A stretch of DNA of 64,000 nucleotides from CAZZKE01 sp964655005 (GTDB lineage Bacteria > Pseudomonadota > Alphaproteobacteria > Rhodospirillales > JABHCV01), in NCBI GenBank assembly GCA_964655005.1, contig CAZZKE010000007.1, forward strand, positions 1 to 64,000, written 5' to 3'. Below are positions 35,670 to 44,317 of this stretch, in pieces. Below the pieces are notes generated by a model that was not told where the DNA came from, searched no databases, and saw only the letters and a list, made by a program, of their open reading frames with translations. Each line of letters begins with the position of its first letter. The stretch's first letter is position 1. The translations under genes were made by a program, and so were the position numbers.

Positions 35670-36575
35670 CTAATCGGCGGCGGCTTTGTTGATGCTCCAC
35701 TTGCCGAAGACGCCGTCCGAGCGAACATCGTAGTCATTGTTTTTGGCCCATTTCTTGACGAATTTCGTTAATTCGTCATCCGGTTTCTTCGGCAGCACCA
35801 CCTTCAGGCTGACCAGTTGGTCGCCGCCGGTTTTAGTCCCGGCGCCGGCCACGCCCTTGCCTTTCAGGCGCAGGGTGGTGCCGGTGTTCGAACCGGCCGG
35901 CACGGTAACGGTCACCGGTCCGTACACCGTCGGCACTTTGACGCGGGCGCCAAGGACGGCTTCGGCCAGGGTGATCGGGCAATCCATCAGGATATTCATC
36001 CCCTCGCGGCGGAACAGGGCATCGGGCTGGACCACGATTTCGACGTGGGCGTCGCCGTTGGCCCCGCCACCCAGGCCGCCCATGCCCTGACCCTTGAGGC
36101 GCAGGACCTGTCCGCTTCTGACCCCTGCCGGAATGGTCACGGCCAGGTGTTTGCCGTTGGCTATGCTGACATGCTTGTTGGCTCCGGTAACGGCCTCGGC
36201 GAAGGGTACTTTCAGGGAATAGGAAACATCGGCGCCGTCGATTATTATGTTGGCGTTGGCCCGACCGCTGTGCTGCCTGAAAAAATCATCGAACGGGCTG
36301 CGTCCGGTCGGGCGCGCCCGACCGCCGCCGAAGGGGGCGCCGCGCCCGGTCGGGTTGCCGTTGGCGTCAATTTCGCCGCGATCATAGCTGGCCCGTTTTT
36401 TTGAATCCGACAGCAATTCATAGGCCGCCGACAGGTCCTTGAAACGGTCTTCGGCGCCGGGTTTGTCGCCGGCGCTGTCGGGATGCAGCTTGCGGGCTAG
36501 TTGCCGATAGGTTTTCTTGATTACTTCGGCGCTGGCGTTGCGCGGCACGCCAAGGATGTCATAAGGATCTTTCAT
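35670..36575 (-). CDS. DnaJ/CbpA-type co-chaperone
   Basis: A 301-residue class B J-domain protein. The J domain is at residues 1-70, with KDPYDILGVPRNAS and the essential HPD in RKLHPDSAG. A Gly-rich linker with PFGGGRARPTGRSPFDDFF follows, then two DnaJ C-terminal substrate-binding domains. There is no CxxCxGxG zinc finger. It stimulates Hsp70 ATPase in the family. The ATG at 36575 overlaps the stop of the lipoprotein gene by 4 bp (ATGA). The last residues after the second C-terminal domain form a basic tail. Confidence 0.9.
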   Translation of the reverse strand: MKDPYDILGVPRNASAEVIKKTYRQLARKLHPDSAGDKPGAEDRFKDLSAAYELLSDSKKRASYDRGEIDANGNPTGRGAPFGGGRARPTGRSPFDDFFRQHSGRANANIIIDGADVSYSLKVPFAEAVTGANKHVSIANGKHLAVTIPAGVRSGQVLRLKGQGMGGLGGGANGDAHVEIVVQPDALFRREGMNILMDCPITLAEAVLGARVKVPTVYGPVTVTVPAGSNTGTTLRLKGKGVAGAGTKTGGDQLVSLKVVLPKKPDDELTKFVKKWAKNNDYDVRSDGVFGKWSINKAAAD

Positions 36576-37060
36576 TGCACAATTTTCCACGATCCATCGG
36601 GCTGGCGGCAGGCGCGACCGATGGCTGTTTGTTCTTTGCCGTCGATAATAATGCTAGAGTCGAAGTCGCGGCAATCCTTGCCATCGACCAGACGGGCGTC
36701 GCCGGTTGGTTTGTAGGTCCCGGAATTCCCTGAATCCGGGTTGCTCCACTGCACGGTTTGACCGGTGTTTGCCGTTTCCATGGTGTCCTGGGCCGTCGTA
36801 TCGGCGCGTTCCATATCTGTGTCACTCATGGTTTTGGCGATTTCTTTGCCGATCAGCGAACCGAAGATGGCGCCCAGGCTGGCGCCCATGATTTTGCCGC
36901 CGCCGTCATTGAACGAACCGCCGACTTTTGATCCGATAACGGCGCCGATAACGGTACCGGCAGTGGCGCCGATCTTCCGGTTGGCGTCCTGGTCGGTTGC
37001 CGAACAGGCGGCCAGAAAAAGGCTCGCGGCGAAGATGGCGGAAAAAGTTTTTTTAGTCAT
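36572..37060 (-). CDS. Glycine-zipper surface lipoprotein, RT0821/Lpp0805-like
   Basis: A 162-residue predicted lipoprotein. The signal peptide ends in a lipobox (LFLAAC, lipidated Cys about residue 17). A glycine-zipper segment follows, GATAGTVIGAVIGSKVGGSF and GASLGAIFGSLIGKEIA. The C-terminal domain contains two Cys (CRDFDSSI and GRACRQPDGSW), like the RT0821/Lpp0805 surface-protein family. The start is ATG 37060; upstream in-frame codons have no homology. It is co-transcribed with the J-protein. Confidence 0.88.
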   Translation of the reverse strand: MTKKTFSAIFAASLFLAACSATDQDANRKIGATAGTVIGAVIGSKVGGSFNDGGGKIMGASLGAIFGSLIGKEIAKTMSDTDMERADTTAQDTMETANTGQTVQWSNPDSGNSGTYKPTGDARLVDGKDCRDFDSSIIIDGKEQTAIGRACRQPDGSWKIVQ

Positions 37061-37151
37061 TCCCGATTGGGCTCTTGGCCCCGATGTGCTAACGGTTGGT
37101 AAGGATATCCTGTGGCTAAGAATCAATCGCCAATCATAAAGCACCGACACC

Positions 37152-37739
37152 ATGACTGTCACCCAAGACGACCCGATCACGCTTTTCACGGAATGGCTGG
37201 CCGAGGCCGAAAAGTCCGAGCCCAACGACGCCAACGCCATGACCCTGGCGACGGCGAACGCCGATGGCATGCCTTCGGCCCGCATGGTGCTGCTCAAGGG
37301 CGTCGATCAACGGGGCTTCACATTCTACACCAATCTGGGCAGCCGCAAGGCCCGTGAATTAACTGAAAACCCTAATGCGGCGCTGTGTTTCCATTGGAAA
37401 TCATTGAAACGGCAAGTCCGGGTGGTCGGTGAAATAAACCCGGTCGAGGACGCCGAGGCCGACGCCTATTTCGCCTCGCGGCCCCGGGCCAGCAGGATTG
37501 GGGCCTGGGCGTCGAAACAGTCGCATTCGCTTGCCGGTCGCTTCGATCTGGAAAAACGGGTCGCCGAATTTACCGCCAAATTTGCCGTCGGCCATATTCC
37601 AAGACCCGATTTCTGGTCCGGTTTCACGCTCCGCCCGGCGGAAATTGAATTCTGGTCGGATCGCCCCTTTCGATTGCACGAACGCCTGGTTTACCGTCGC
37701 TCCGACACCGGTTGGACGACCGAACACCTGTTTCCCTGA
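37152..37739 (+). CDS. pdxH: Pyridoxamine 5'-phosphate oxidase
   Basis: FMN enzyme that oxidises PNP or PMP to pyridoxal phosphate. It has NAMTLATANADGMPSARMVLLKGVDQRGF (in two consecutive FMN-binding strands), RQVRVVGEINPV, SRIGAWASKQS and the C-terminal WSDRPFRLHERLVYRR. It has 195 residues. It starts 91 bp from the divergent lipoprotein gene, and its stop is immediately followed by the next ATG. Confidence 0.95.
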   Translation: MTVTQDDPITLFTEWLAEAEKSEPNDANAMTLATANADGMPSARMVLLKGVDQRGFTFYTNLGSRKARELTENPNAALCFHWKSLKRQVRVVGEINPVEDAEADAYFASRPRASRIGAWASKQSHSLAGRFDLEKRVAEFTAKFAVGHIPRPDFWSGFTLRPAEIEFWSDRPFRLHERLVYRRSDTGWTTEHLFP

Positions 37740-37740
37740 T

Positions 37741-38640
37741 ATGAGCCTGAACGAAAACGCCGGATTGATGAAGACCGCGACCTATGCCGCAGTGGGCATG
37801 GCCGCCAGTCTGGTCGTGCTTAAGTTCGCCGCCTGGGTAAGTACCGAATCGGTCAGCCTGCTGTCCACGCTGATCGATTCGATGCTCGATATCGGTGCTT
37901 CGCTTATTAACCTGGTGGCGGTTCGCCAGGCCCTGCAACCGGCCGATGAAGACCATCGTTTCGGTCATGGCAAGGCGGAACCGCTGGCCGGCCTGATGCA
38001 GGCCGCCTTCATCTGCGGCTCGGCGATGTTCCTGTTGATTGAGGCCGGTCAGCGGATATTCAGTCCGCAGCATATAGGCAATACCGATATCGGCTATGCC
38101 GTCATGGTGGTGTCGATTGTCCTGACACTGGTGCTGGTGGCGTTCCAAAAATATGTCGTCCATAAAAGCGGATCGCTGGCCATATCGGCGGATTCCATGC
38201 ATTACCGCATGGATATTCTGGTCAATCTCAGCGTTATCACTTCCTTGTTTGTGGGCTCCCGTTTCGGCTGGTTGCTGGCCGACCCGCTGTTCGCCATCGG
38301 TATCTCGGCCTATATTTTCCGGGGTGCTTGGGATATCGGCAAAAAATCGTTGAATCTGTTGATGGACCGGGAACTTCCTGCCGCCGAGCGCGAGCAAATA
38401 ACGGTGCTGGCGCAATCCGAGCCGGGGGTTCTGGGTATGCACGATCTAAGGACCCGGTCATCCGGTCAGGATGTCTTTATCCAGTTGCACCTGGAACTGG
38501 ACCCGGAGATCAGATTACACGATGCCCACGACATAGCCGAAAGGGTGATGTATAAGATTGAAGACGCCTTTCCCAACGCCGAAGTCCTGATACATCAGGA
38601 CCCGGAAGGCGTCGTGGAAAGACGTTCCGGCCTTAATTAA
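37741..38640 (+). CDS. Cation diffusion facilitator transporter (FieF-like)
   Basis: A 299-residue CDF-family exporter of divalent cations by proton antiport. It has six predicted membrane helices. The metal-site motif SLLSTLIDSMLDIGAS is in helix 2, HRFGHGKAEPL follows helix 3, and SADSMHYRMDIL lies in helix 5. The D/H pattern (DxxxD and HxxxD) is that of FieF/YiiP. A cytoplasmic ferredoxin-like C-terminal domain follows. I use ATG 37741, two bases after pdxH; the frame is open upstream only in pdxH. Metal specificity cannot be read. Confidence 0.92.
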   Translation: MSLNENAGLMKTATYAAVGMAASLVVLKFAAWVSTESVSLLSTLIDSMLDIGASLINLVAVRQALQPADEDHRFGHGKAEPLAGLMQAAFICGSAMFLLIEAGQRIFSPQHIGNTDIGYAVMVVSIVLTLVLVAFQKYVVHKSGSLAISADSMHYRMDILVNLSVITSLFVGSRFGWLLADPLFAIGISAYIFRGAWDIGKKSLNLLMDRELPAAEREQITVLAQSEPGVLGMHDLRTRSSGQDVFIQLHLELDPEIRLHDAHDIAERVMYKIEDAFPNAEVLIHQDPEGVVERRSGLN

Positions 38641-38836
38641 AGGCTTTCCCGGGTGCGGCGCCGAGTTTTTTCAAGGCAATCGCCAGCGGGCAGAAACCGG
38701 TGAAGGCGGCCTGGGCCAGATTGGCGCCGACGAAGGCGGTGACCCACAGCCAGTAAATGCTGTGTACCTGCGACAGGGCGACGCTGACCAGAATGAAGAC
38801 ACCGGCGAAAGCGAGAACCATACGGTCGATGGACAT
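38633..38836 (-). CDS. DUF2892 small membrane protein (YgaP C-terminal-like)
   Basis: A 67-residue protein with two predicted membrane helices (LAFAGVFILVSVALSQVHSI and WVTAFVGANLAQAAFTGFCP). It ends in the DUF2892 signature CPLAIALKKLG. Related segments anchor the rhodanese YgaP, and free-standing DUF2892 proteins occur next to sulfur-handling genes. It overlaps the CDF gene 3' end by 8 bp. It is divergent from the RND operon across a shared regulatory gap. Confidence 0.88.
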   Translation of the reverse strand: MSIDRMVLAFAGVFILVSVALSQVHSIYWLWVTAFVGANLAQAAFTGFCPLAIALKKLGAAPGKAFN

Positions 38837-38873
38837 GCGATATTCCTTTGATAATTTTCAGGTATGATAGAAA

Positions 38874-38902
38874 TTAGAACTTGCTAAATTAGTAATCACT
38901 AA
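38874..38902. promoter_or_regulatory. Tandem dyad operators, TTAG-N6-CTAA twice
   Basis: Two copies of the dyad TTAG-N6-CTAA lie at 38874-38887 and 38889-38902, one helical turn and a half apart. The second extends to a perfect ATTAGT-AATC-ACTAAT. They overlap the -10 (TACTAA) of a minus-strand promoter whose perfect TTGACA lies at 38917-38912 with a 17-bp spacer. They also overlap a plus-strand TTGCTA-N16-TATATA. A dimeric repressor here would control both the DUF2892 gene and the RND operon. An ArsR/BigR-type regulator is a guess. Confidence 0.6.
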
Positions 38903-38907
38903 TATAT

Positions 38908-38920
38908 AGGTTGTCAACCT
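38908..38920. promoter_or_regulatory. Palindrome AGGTTG-T-CAACCT at the divergent promoter
   Basis: A perfect 13-bp palindrome overlaps the minus-strand TTGACA element. It could be a second operator or only a consequence of the symmetric -35 sequence. It is reported separately because it differs from the TTAG-N6-CTAA sites. Confidence 0.4.
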
Positions 38921-38947
38921 CATTTTCTGTCAGGATGGAACATCATA

Positions 38948-39943
38948 ATGCGCCTTGTTTTGCTTTTACGATTGTTCATTTTGCCGCCGCTGCTGACCAT
39001 GGGCCTGAATGGGCCGTCGTTTGCCGGGGCTGATTTTACGGTGGCCTATTCGGTGGTCGATGACATGAAGGCTGTTTTCGCCACCGTCGAGACCGTCGAT
39101 GTCATCAGCGCCCGGGCCAGAATTGGCGGAACATTGAGAAAACTGTCTGTCGACGAGGGGTCGCGGGTCAGCAAGGGGCAGCCCATAGCGACCGTCGTCG
39201 ACACCAAACTTAAGTTGCGAATGGACGCCCTGAAAGCGCGTATTCAATCGGTTGCGTCACGGCGCAACCTTGCCCGCACGGATATGATCCGGGCTCGGAA
39301 GTTGTTCCAGAGCGGGACAATTCCCCAGAAACGGTTGGACGAGGCGAAAACGGCGCTGGATGTTATCGATCGCGAATACAGTGCGCTCAGCGCCGATCTT
39401 TCGGTAATTTCAGAACAACAGGGTGAAGGCGTCGTGCGGGCTCCGGCGGATGGCCGGGTGACCAGGGTTTATGTCACGGAAGGGGCCGTATTGCTGCCCG
39501 GAGAGACAGTCGCGACAATCGCCGCCAAGGGATATATCCTGCGCATGATGTTACCCGAGCGCCACGCCAGATACCTGCGCGTCGGCGATACCGTGCAAAT
39601 CGGGGAACGGGGACTTAGCAGCAATGGCAAGATCGCAAAATCCGGTATCATCGCCCAGGTTTACCCGAAATTGCAGCAGGGCCGGGTGGTCGCCGATATA
39701 ACCGTCGACGGGCTTGGTGATTTCTTCGTCGGCGAACGGGTCGGCGTTTACATCAGCACCGGCAAACGGCAGACTATTATTATTCCAAACAACTATATGT
39801 CGCAACGTTTCGGCCTGACTTTCGTGCGCCTGAAAGACGACGGCGAAATTGTCGTCCAGCCCGGCCAGGCAAGGGCCGACGGCACGGAAATTCTGTCCGG
39901 CCTTGTTCCCGGCGACGTACTGGTCGATGCCGATGCCAAGTAA
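38948..39943 (+). CDS. RND efflux membrane fusion (periplasmic adaptor) protein
   Basis: A 331-residue HlyD/AcrA-type adaptor. It has a signal peptide ending near SFAGA and a biotinyl-lipoyl-like half motif ARIGGTLRKLSVDEGSRVSKGQ. A short helical hairpin follows (about residues 95-150), then the second lipoyl half VVRAPADGRVTRVYVTEG and a beta-barrel domain. It ends in a bacterial MFP tail (VQPGQAR...VPGDVLV). It overlaps the pump gene by 11 bp. No outer-membrane TolC partner gene is adjacent. Confidence 0.92.
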   Translation: MRLVLLLRLFILPPLLTMGLNGPSFAGADFTVAYSVVDDMKAVFATVETVDVISARARIGGTLRKLSVDEGSRVSKGQPIATVVDTKLKLRMDALKARIQSVASRRNLARTDMIRARKLFQSGTIPQKRLDEAKTALDVIDREYSALSADLSVISEQQGEGVVRAPADGRVTRVYVTEGAVLLPGETVATIAAKGYILRMMLPERHARYLRVGDTVQIGERGLSSNGKIAKSGIIAQVYPKLQQGRVVADITVDGLGDFFVGERVGVYISTGKRQTIIIPNNYMSQRFGLTFVRLKDDGEIVVQPGQARADGTEILSGLVPGDVLVDADAK

Positions 39944-42900
39944 AATTGGTATTTCCGGGGCGCTGACCAAGGCGTTTATTCAATCGCCGCTGACGCCCTT
40001 GCTGCTGCTGGCCGCCATCGCCGTCGGCCTGGCCGCGCTGATTGCCTTGCCGCGCGAGGAAGAACCCCAGATCAGCGTGCCGGTGGTCGATATCATGGTT
40101 CTGACCAATGGTTTCAAGGCGACCGACGGGGTCGAACTGGTGACCGAGCCGCTGGAAGAAATTATCAAGGGCATCGACGAGGTCGAGCATGTCTATTCGC
40201 TAAGCCAGGACGACCGGGTGGTGGTCACCGCCCGGTTCAATGTGGGAACGTCGGAAGATGTCGCCATCGTTCGCGTTCACGACCAGATCCGGGCCAATCT
40301 GAATCGTCTGCCGATCGGTATTCCGGAGCCGCTGATTATTGGGCGGGGTATCAACGATGTCCCCATCGTCACCCTGACATTGAAACCCAAGGCCGATGTT
40401 GCGGACCGCTGGAACGATACCGGCATATACAAAGTGGCCAAGGAATTGCTGTTCGAACTGGTTAAGGTCAAGGACGTGGGCCTGACCTTCATGGTCGGCG
40501 GCAGACCGGCCGAAATCAGGGTCGAACCGGACCCGGAGCGCCTGTCGCTCTATGGCGTGACGCTCAATCAACTGGTTGCAAAGGTCAAGAACGCCAACAG
40601 ATCATTCCTGATAGGTAACGTGCGGAATGGCGGCAAGTCGTTGCCGGTGGTGGCCGGTCAATCGCTTGAAGGTGTTTCCGATATCGGCATGTTGCTGATT
40701 ACAACCCGGGACGGACGCCCGGTTTATGTCAAGGATGTGGCCCGGGTAATCGTCGGTTCCGGGCTTGCCGAAAATCGGGTCTGGTACATGGAAAAAGACG
40801 CAAGCGGCAATATGGATCCGCTGCCCGCCGTCACCCTGGCGCTGGCCAAGCGCAAGGGGGCCAATGCCGTCCTGGTCGCCGATCAGATCATGGAACGGCT
40901 GAAAACTGCCGAAGGCGGGCTGGTGCCGCCGGGTTTGGATGTATCGGTTACCCGCAACTATGGCGAAACGGCACTGGAGAAATCCAACGAATTGCTGTTT
41001 CATCTGGGATTGGCGACCATTTCAATCGTCCTGCTGATAACCATCGCGCTGGGCTGGCGCGAGGGGATCGTGGTCATGGTGGTGGTGCCGACAACCATTT
41101 TGCTGACCCTGTTCGCGTCCTGGATGATGGGCTTCACCCTTAACCGGGTCAGCCTGTTCGCGCTTATTTTTTCTATCGGCATCCTGGTCGATGACGCCAT
41201 CGTGGTTGTCGAAAATATTGTCCGTCACTGGCGCAAGGGCGGATCGGCCAGGCCCCTTGAATCGACCATAGAAGCGGTCGCCGAAGTCGGCAATCCGACT
41301 ATCATCGCGACCCTGACCATCGTCGCCGCCCTGTTGCCGATGATGTTCGTGTCCGGTTTGATGGGGCCTTACATGAGTCCCATCCCGGCGAATGCCTCGG
41401 CGGCCATGGTATTTTCGTTTTTCATCGCCATGATGGTAACGCCCTGGCTGCTTTACAACATTACCTTCGGTGGCCGGAAAAAAGGCGCCAATGTCAGTTT
41501 TGGCGGTAATCACGAAGAAGGCGGCGGCATTCTCGGCCGGGCTTATCTGGCCTTGGCCCGACCGCTGCTCAAGGGCCGTATGCGCTCGAAAATATTCCTC
41601 GCCGTAGTCGGCCTGGCGACGGTCGGGGTCATGGGCATGTTCGCGAACAACAGTGTCACCGTCAAGCTGCTGCCGTTCGATAACAAGTCGGAACTGCAGG
41701 TCGTCGTCGACCTGCCGGAAGGCGAGGCGCTGGAAACTACCGAACGGTTGCTGATAAATGCCGCCCGCAGGCTGCGTGATATTCCCGAAATCACCAATAT
41801 TCAGGTCTATGCCGGGACCGCCATGCCATTCAACTTCAATGGCCTGGTCCGGCATTATTATTTACGCAATGAACCCTGGCAGGGCGACCTGCAAGTCAAC
41901 CTGCAACCGAAGGGTGACCGCGACCGGCAGAGCCATGAAATTGCCTTGCAGGTACGCCGTTTGCTGGCCGATTTGGCGGCCCCGCAGGGCACTTCGATCA
42001 AGGTTGTCGAGGTGCCACCCGGACCGCCGGTGCTTAGCACCCTGATGGCCGAAGTCTTCGGGCCCGATCAGAAAAGCCGGCGCGCGGCGGCGAGAAAAAT
42101 CCGCAGCGCGTTTGAAAGTGTCGATTTTGTCGTCGATGTCGATGATTCCCTGGGCCAGCCGCCACAACGCCTGCGGATCGAGATCGATCAGGAAAATATG
42201 GAATATTACGGTGTTCAGGAACAGGCCATTTACGACACCATAGACGCCCTGATCGGCGGCGTCGCCGTCGGCTATTCGCAGCGCGGTTCGGGCATCGATC
42301 CCATTGAAATCGCCATCCGGTTGCCGAAAAGCGCGCGCAGCATAAGCGAAAGCCTGCTCTCAACACCGCTGCCGGCGCCCGGCGAGGCCGCCGATAGTGG
42401 CGCCGTGGTCGAATTGGGCGATGTGGTGCGCCTGAAATTTGAACGCGCCTCGTACCCGTTGTTTCGCCATAACGGCCAATTCGCAGAGCTGGTCACCGGA
42501 GAACTGGCCGGTCGCTTCGAAGCGCCGATCTACGGCATGATGGCGGTCGAGAAAAAACTCAAGGAAATCGACTGGCAGGGCGTCGCCCCGCCGGCCATTT
42601 CCTATCACGGCCAACCCAAGGACGAAAGCACCCTGACCCTGATGTGGGATGGTGAATGGGAAGTCACTTATGTCACCTTCCGCGATATGGGGCTGGCTTT
42701 CATTTTCGCGCTGATCGGTATCTACCTGCTGGTGGTCGGCCAGTTCGGCAGCTTCAAACTGCCGCTTGTCATATTGACGCCGGTGCCGTTGACCCTGATC
42801 GGCATCATGTTCGGCCACTGGCTGTTCAACGCCCCGTTCAGCGCTACCTCTATGATCGGTTTTATAGCGCTGGCCGGGATCATCGTCCGCAATTCAATCC

Positions 42901-43169
42901 TGCTGGTCGATTTCATCCGCAACCGGCAGGGCGCCGGCGAATCCCTGCGCGACGTGCTGCTGGAAGCCGGGGCGATTCGTTTCAAGCCAATCCTGCTGAC
43001 CGCCCTGGCGGCGATGATTGGCGGCGCCTTTATTCTGGTCGATCCGATCTTTCAGGGGCTGGCGATTTCACTGGTCTTTGGTCTGGCTTCATCGACGCTG
43101 CTGACCCTGCTGGTGATTCCGGCGGTTTATGTTGTGTTGCGTGACGACGGGCGGGAAATGAGCCTATGA
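39933..43169 (+). CDS. RND family efflux pump permease (AcrB-type)
   Basis: A 1078-residue inner-membrane proton-antiport efflux pump. It shows two large periplasmic loops and about 12 membrane helices. The proton-relay pair Asp420-Asp421 is in SIGILVDDAIVVVENIV of TM4, and SATSMIGFIALAGIIVRNSI lies in the second half. The start MPSKIGISGALTKAFIQSPL at 39933 overlaps the adaptor stop; the in-frame sequence before it lies inside the adaptor gene. Substrate is unknown. Regulation is probably through the tandem dyads upstream. Confidence 0.94.
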   Translation: MPSKIGISGALTKAFIQSPLTPLLLLAAIAVGLAALIALPREEEPQISVPVVDIMVLTNGFKATDGVELVTEPLEEIIKGIDEVEHVYSLSQDDRVVVTARFNVGTSEDVAIVRVHDQIRANLNRLPIGIPEPLIIGRGINDVPIVTLTLKPKADVADRWNDTGIYKVAKELLFELVKVKDVGLTFMVGGRPAEIRVEPDPERLSLYGVTLNQLVAKVKNANRSFLIGNVRNGGKSLPVVAGQSLEGVSDIGMLLITTRDGRPVYVKDVARVIVGSGLAENRVWYMEKDASGNMDPLPAVTLALAKRKGANAVLVADQIMERLKTAEGGLVPPGLDVSVTRNYGETALEKSNELLFHLGLATISIVLLITIALGWREGIVVMVVVPTTILLTLFASWMMGFTLNRVSLFALIFSIGILVDDAIVVVENIVRHWRKGGSARPLESTIEAVAEVGNPTIIATLTIVAALLPMMFVSGLMGPYMSPIPANASAAMVFSFFIAMMVTPWLLYNITFGGRKKGANVSFGGNHEEGGGILGRAYLALARPLLKGRMRSKIFLAVVGLATVGVMGMFANNSVTVKLLPFDNKSELQVVVDLPEGEALETTERLLINAARRLRDIPEITNIQVYAGTAMPFNFNGLVRHYYLRNEPWQGDLQVNLQPKGDRDRQSHEIALQVRRLLADLAAPQGTSIKVVEVPPGPPVLSTLMAEVFGPDQKSRRAAARKIRSAFESVDFVVDVDDSLGQPPQRLRIEIDQENMEYYGVQEQAIYDTIDALIGGVAVGYSQRGSGIDPIEIAIRLPKSARSISESLLSTPLPAPGEAADSGAVVELGDVVRLKFERASYPLFRHNGQFAELVTGELAGRFEAPIYGMMAVEKKLKEIDWQGVAPPAISYHGQPKDESTLTLMWDGEWEVTYVTFRDMGLAFIFALIGIYLLVVGQFGSFKLPLVILTPVPLTLIGIMFGHWLFNAPFSATSMIGFIALAGIIVRNSILLVDFIRNRQGAGESLRDVLLEAGAIRFKPILLTALAAMIGGAFILVDPIFQGLAISLVFGLASSTLLTLLVIPAVYVVLRDDGREMSL

Positions 43170-43175
43170 TGGGCG

Positions 43176-43934
43176 ATGAAATCCGTATTGATTACCGGCG
43201 CGGCGCGGCGGCTTGGCCGGGAATTGGCGATGGGCTTCGCCGGGCGGGGATGGCGCGTTTTCGCCCATTACAACACTTCGCTCGGTGACGCCCGCACGCT
43301 CCTAGATAACGCCCGCTCACTGCAGGGCGACATCTCCCTTGTTCAGGCGGACCTGGCCGCCGCCGATGGCGCCCGTGATCTGGTCGCCCAGTGCGTTTCG
43401 CAGGGGCGGCTTGATTGCGTTATCAATAACGCCTCGGTCTTCGAATATGATTTTCCGGGCGATCATGACGGCGATATCTGGCGGGCGTCGCTGGACTTGA
43501 ACCTGCACGCGCCGGTTATCATCGCCGAGGAATTTTTTAAATACGCCAGGGCGCGAAAAAGCCCCGGCTGTATCATCAACATGCTTGATAACAAGGTGTT
43601 TGCCCTCAATCCCGATTACTTCTCGTATACGGTGGCCAAGGCCGGCTTGCTGGCGGCGACAAAGATGCTGGCCATGGGTTTTGCGCCGCTGGTCCGGGTC
43701 TGCGGCATAGCGCCCGGGATCACTCTTGTCAGCGGCGCTCAATCGGAGCAAAATTTCGCCGCCGCCCATGCCATAAACCCCTTGAACATCGGCTGCACGG
43801 CGGATGATATCGTGCGCGGCGCATTGTTTATCGCCGGCAGTACATATTCGACTGGTCAGGTTTTGACCATCGATGGCGGCCAGACGTTGCTGCAATTGCC
43901 GCGAGACGTGGCCTTTCTGGAAGCGGATAAATGA
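43176..43934 (+). CDS. SDR pteridine reductase-like protein (FolM-like)
   Basis: A 252-residue short-chain dehydrogenase. The cofactor loop is TGAARRLGR, with the Arg pair typical of NADPH-dependent pteridine reductases. The catalytic Ser position carries Asp (INMLDNKVF), as in PTR1 and FolM, and the Tyr-x3-Lys is YTVAK. It overlaps folB by 4 bp (ATGA). Together these suggest reduction of dihydromonapterin or dihydrofolate rather than a fatty-acid role. The start is ATG 43176, 6 bp after the RND stop. Confidence 0.82.
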   Translation: MKSVLITGAARRLGRELAMGFAGRGWRVFAHYNTSLGDARTLLDNARSLQGDISLVQADLAAADGARDLVAQCVSQGRLDCVINNASVFEYDFPGDHDGDIWRASLDLNLHAPVIIAEEFFKYARARKSPGCIINMLDNKVFALNPDYFSYTVAKAGLLAATKMLAMGFAPLVRVCGIAPGITLVSGAQSEQNFAAAHAINPLNIGCTADDIVRGALFIAGSTYSTGQVLTIDGGQTLLQLPRDVAFLEADK

Positions 43935-44317
43935 ACGAGTCGCTTAATTCCAAATTCAACGTCCGGCATCGTAAAATACAGTTGATTCAGTTCACCGTGG
44001 ATGCCGAAATCGGTATTCATGATTTCGAACAGGGCCGAAAACAACAGGTGACTATAGACGTGGAACTGGACCTGAACCCCGGCCAGTCGCACATCAACGA
44101 CGATATCAACAACGTCGTCGATTACGACTATATCCGCGCCGAGGTGTTCAAGCTGGTATCGGGTGGCCACTATAATTTACAGGAACGCCTGTGCGAGGAC
44201 ATCGCCGAAATCTGCCTCGCCAAGGATGGCGTGATCGGCGCCACGGTGCGTACCTGCAAGCCCGACGTCTACCCCGACAGCGCGGCAATCTGTTATGAAA
44301 TCAGCGTTTTCAGGTAA
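43931..44317 (+). CDS. folB: Dihydroneopterin aldolase
   Basis: Folate-pathway aldolase/epimerase producing 6-hydroxymethyl-dihydropterin. The 128-residue protein has the FolB core IQLIQFTVDAEIGIHDFEQGRKQQ, INNVVDYDYI and the C-terminal CKPDVYPDSAAICYEI. The start is an ATGA overlap with the pteridine reductase gene, and the stop overlaps the convergent greB by 8 bp. Confidence 0.92.
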   Translation: MNESLNSKFNVRHRKIQLIQFTVDAEIGIHDFEQGRKQQVTIDVELDLNPGQSHINDDINNVVDYDYIRAEVFKLVSGGHYNLQERLCEDIAEICLAKDGVIGATVRTCKPDVYPDSAAICYEISVFR

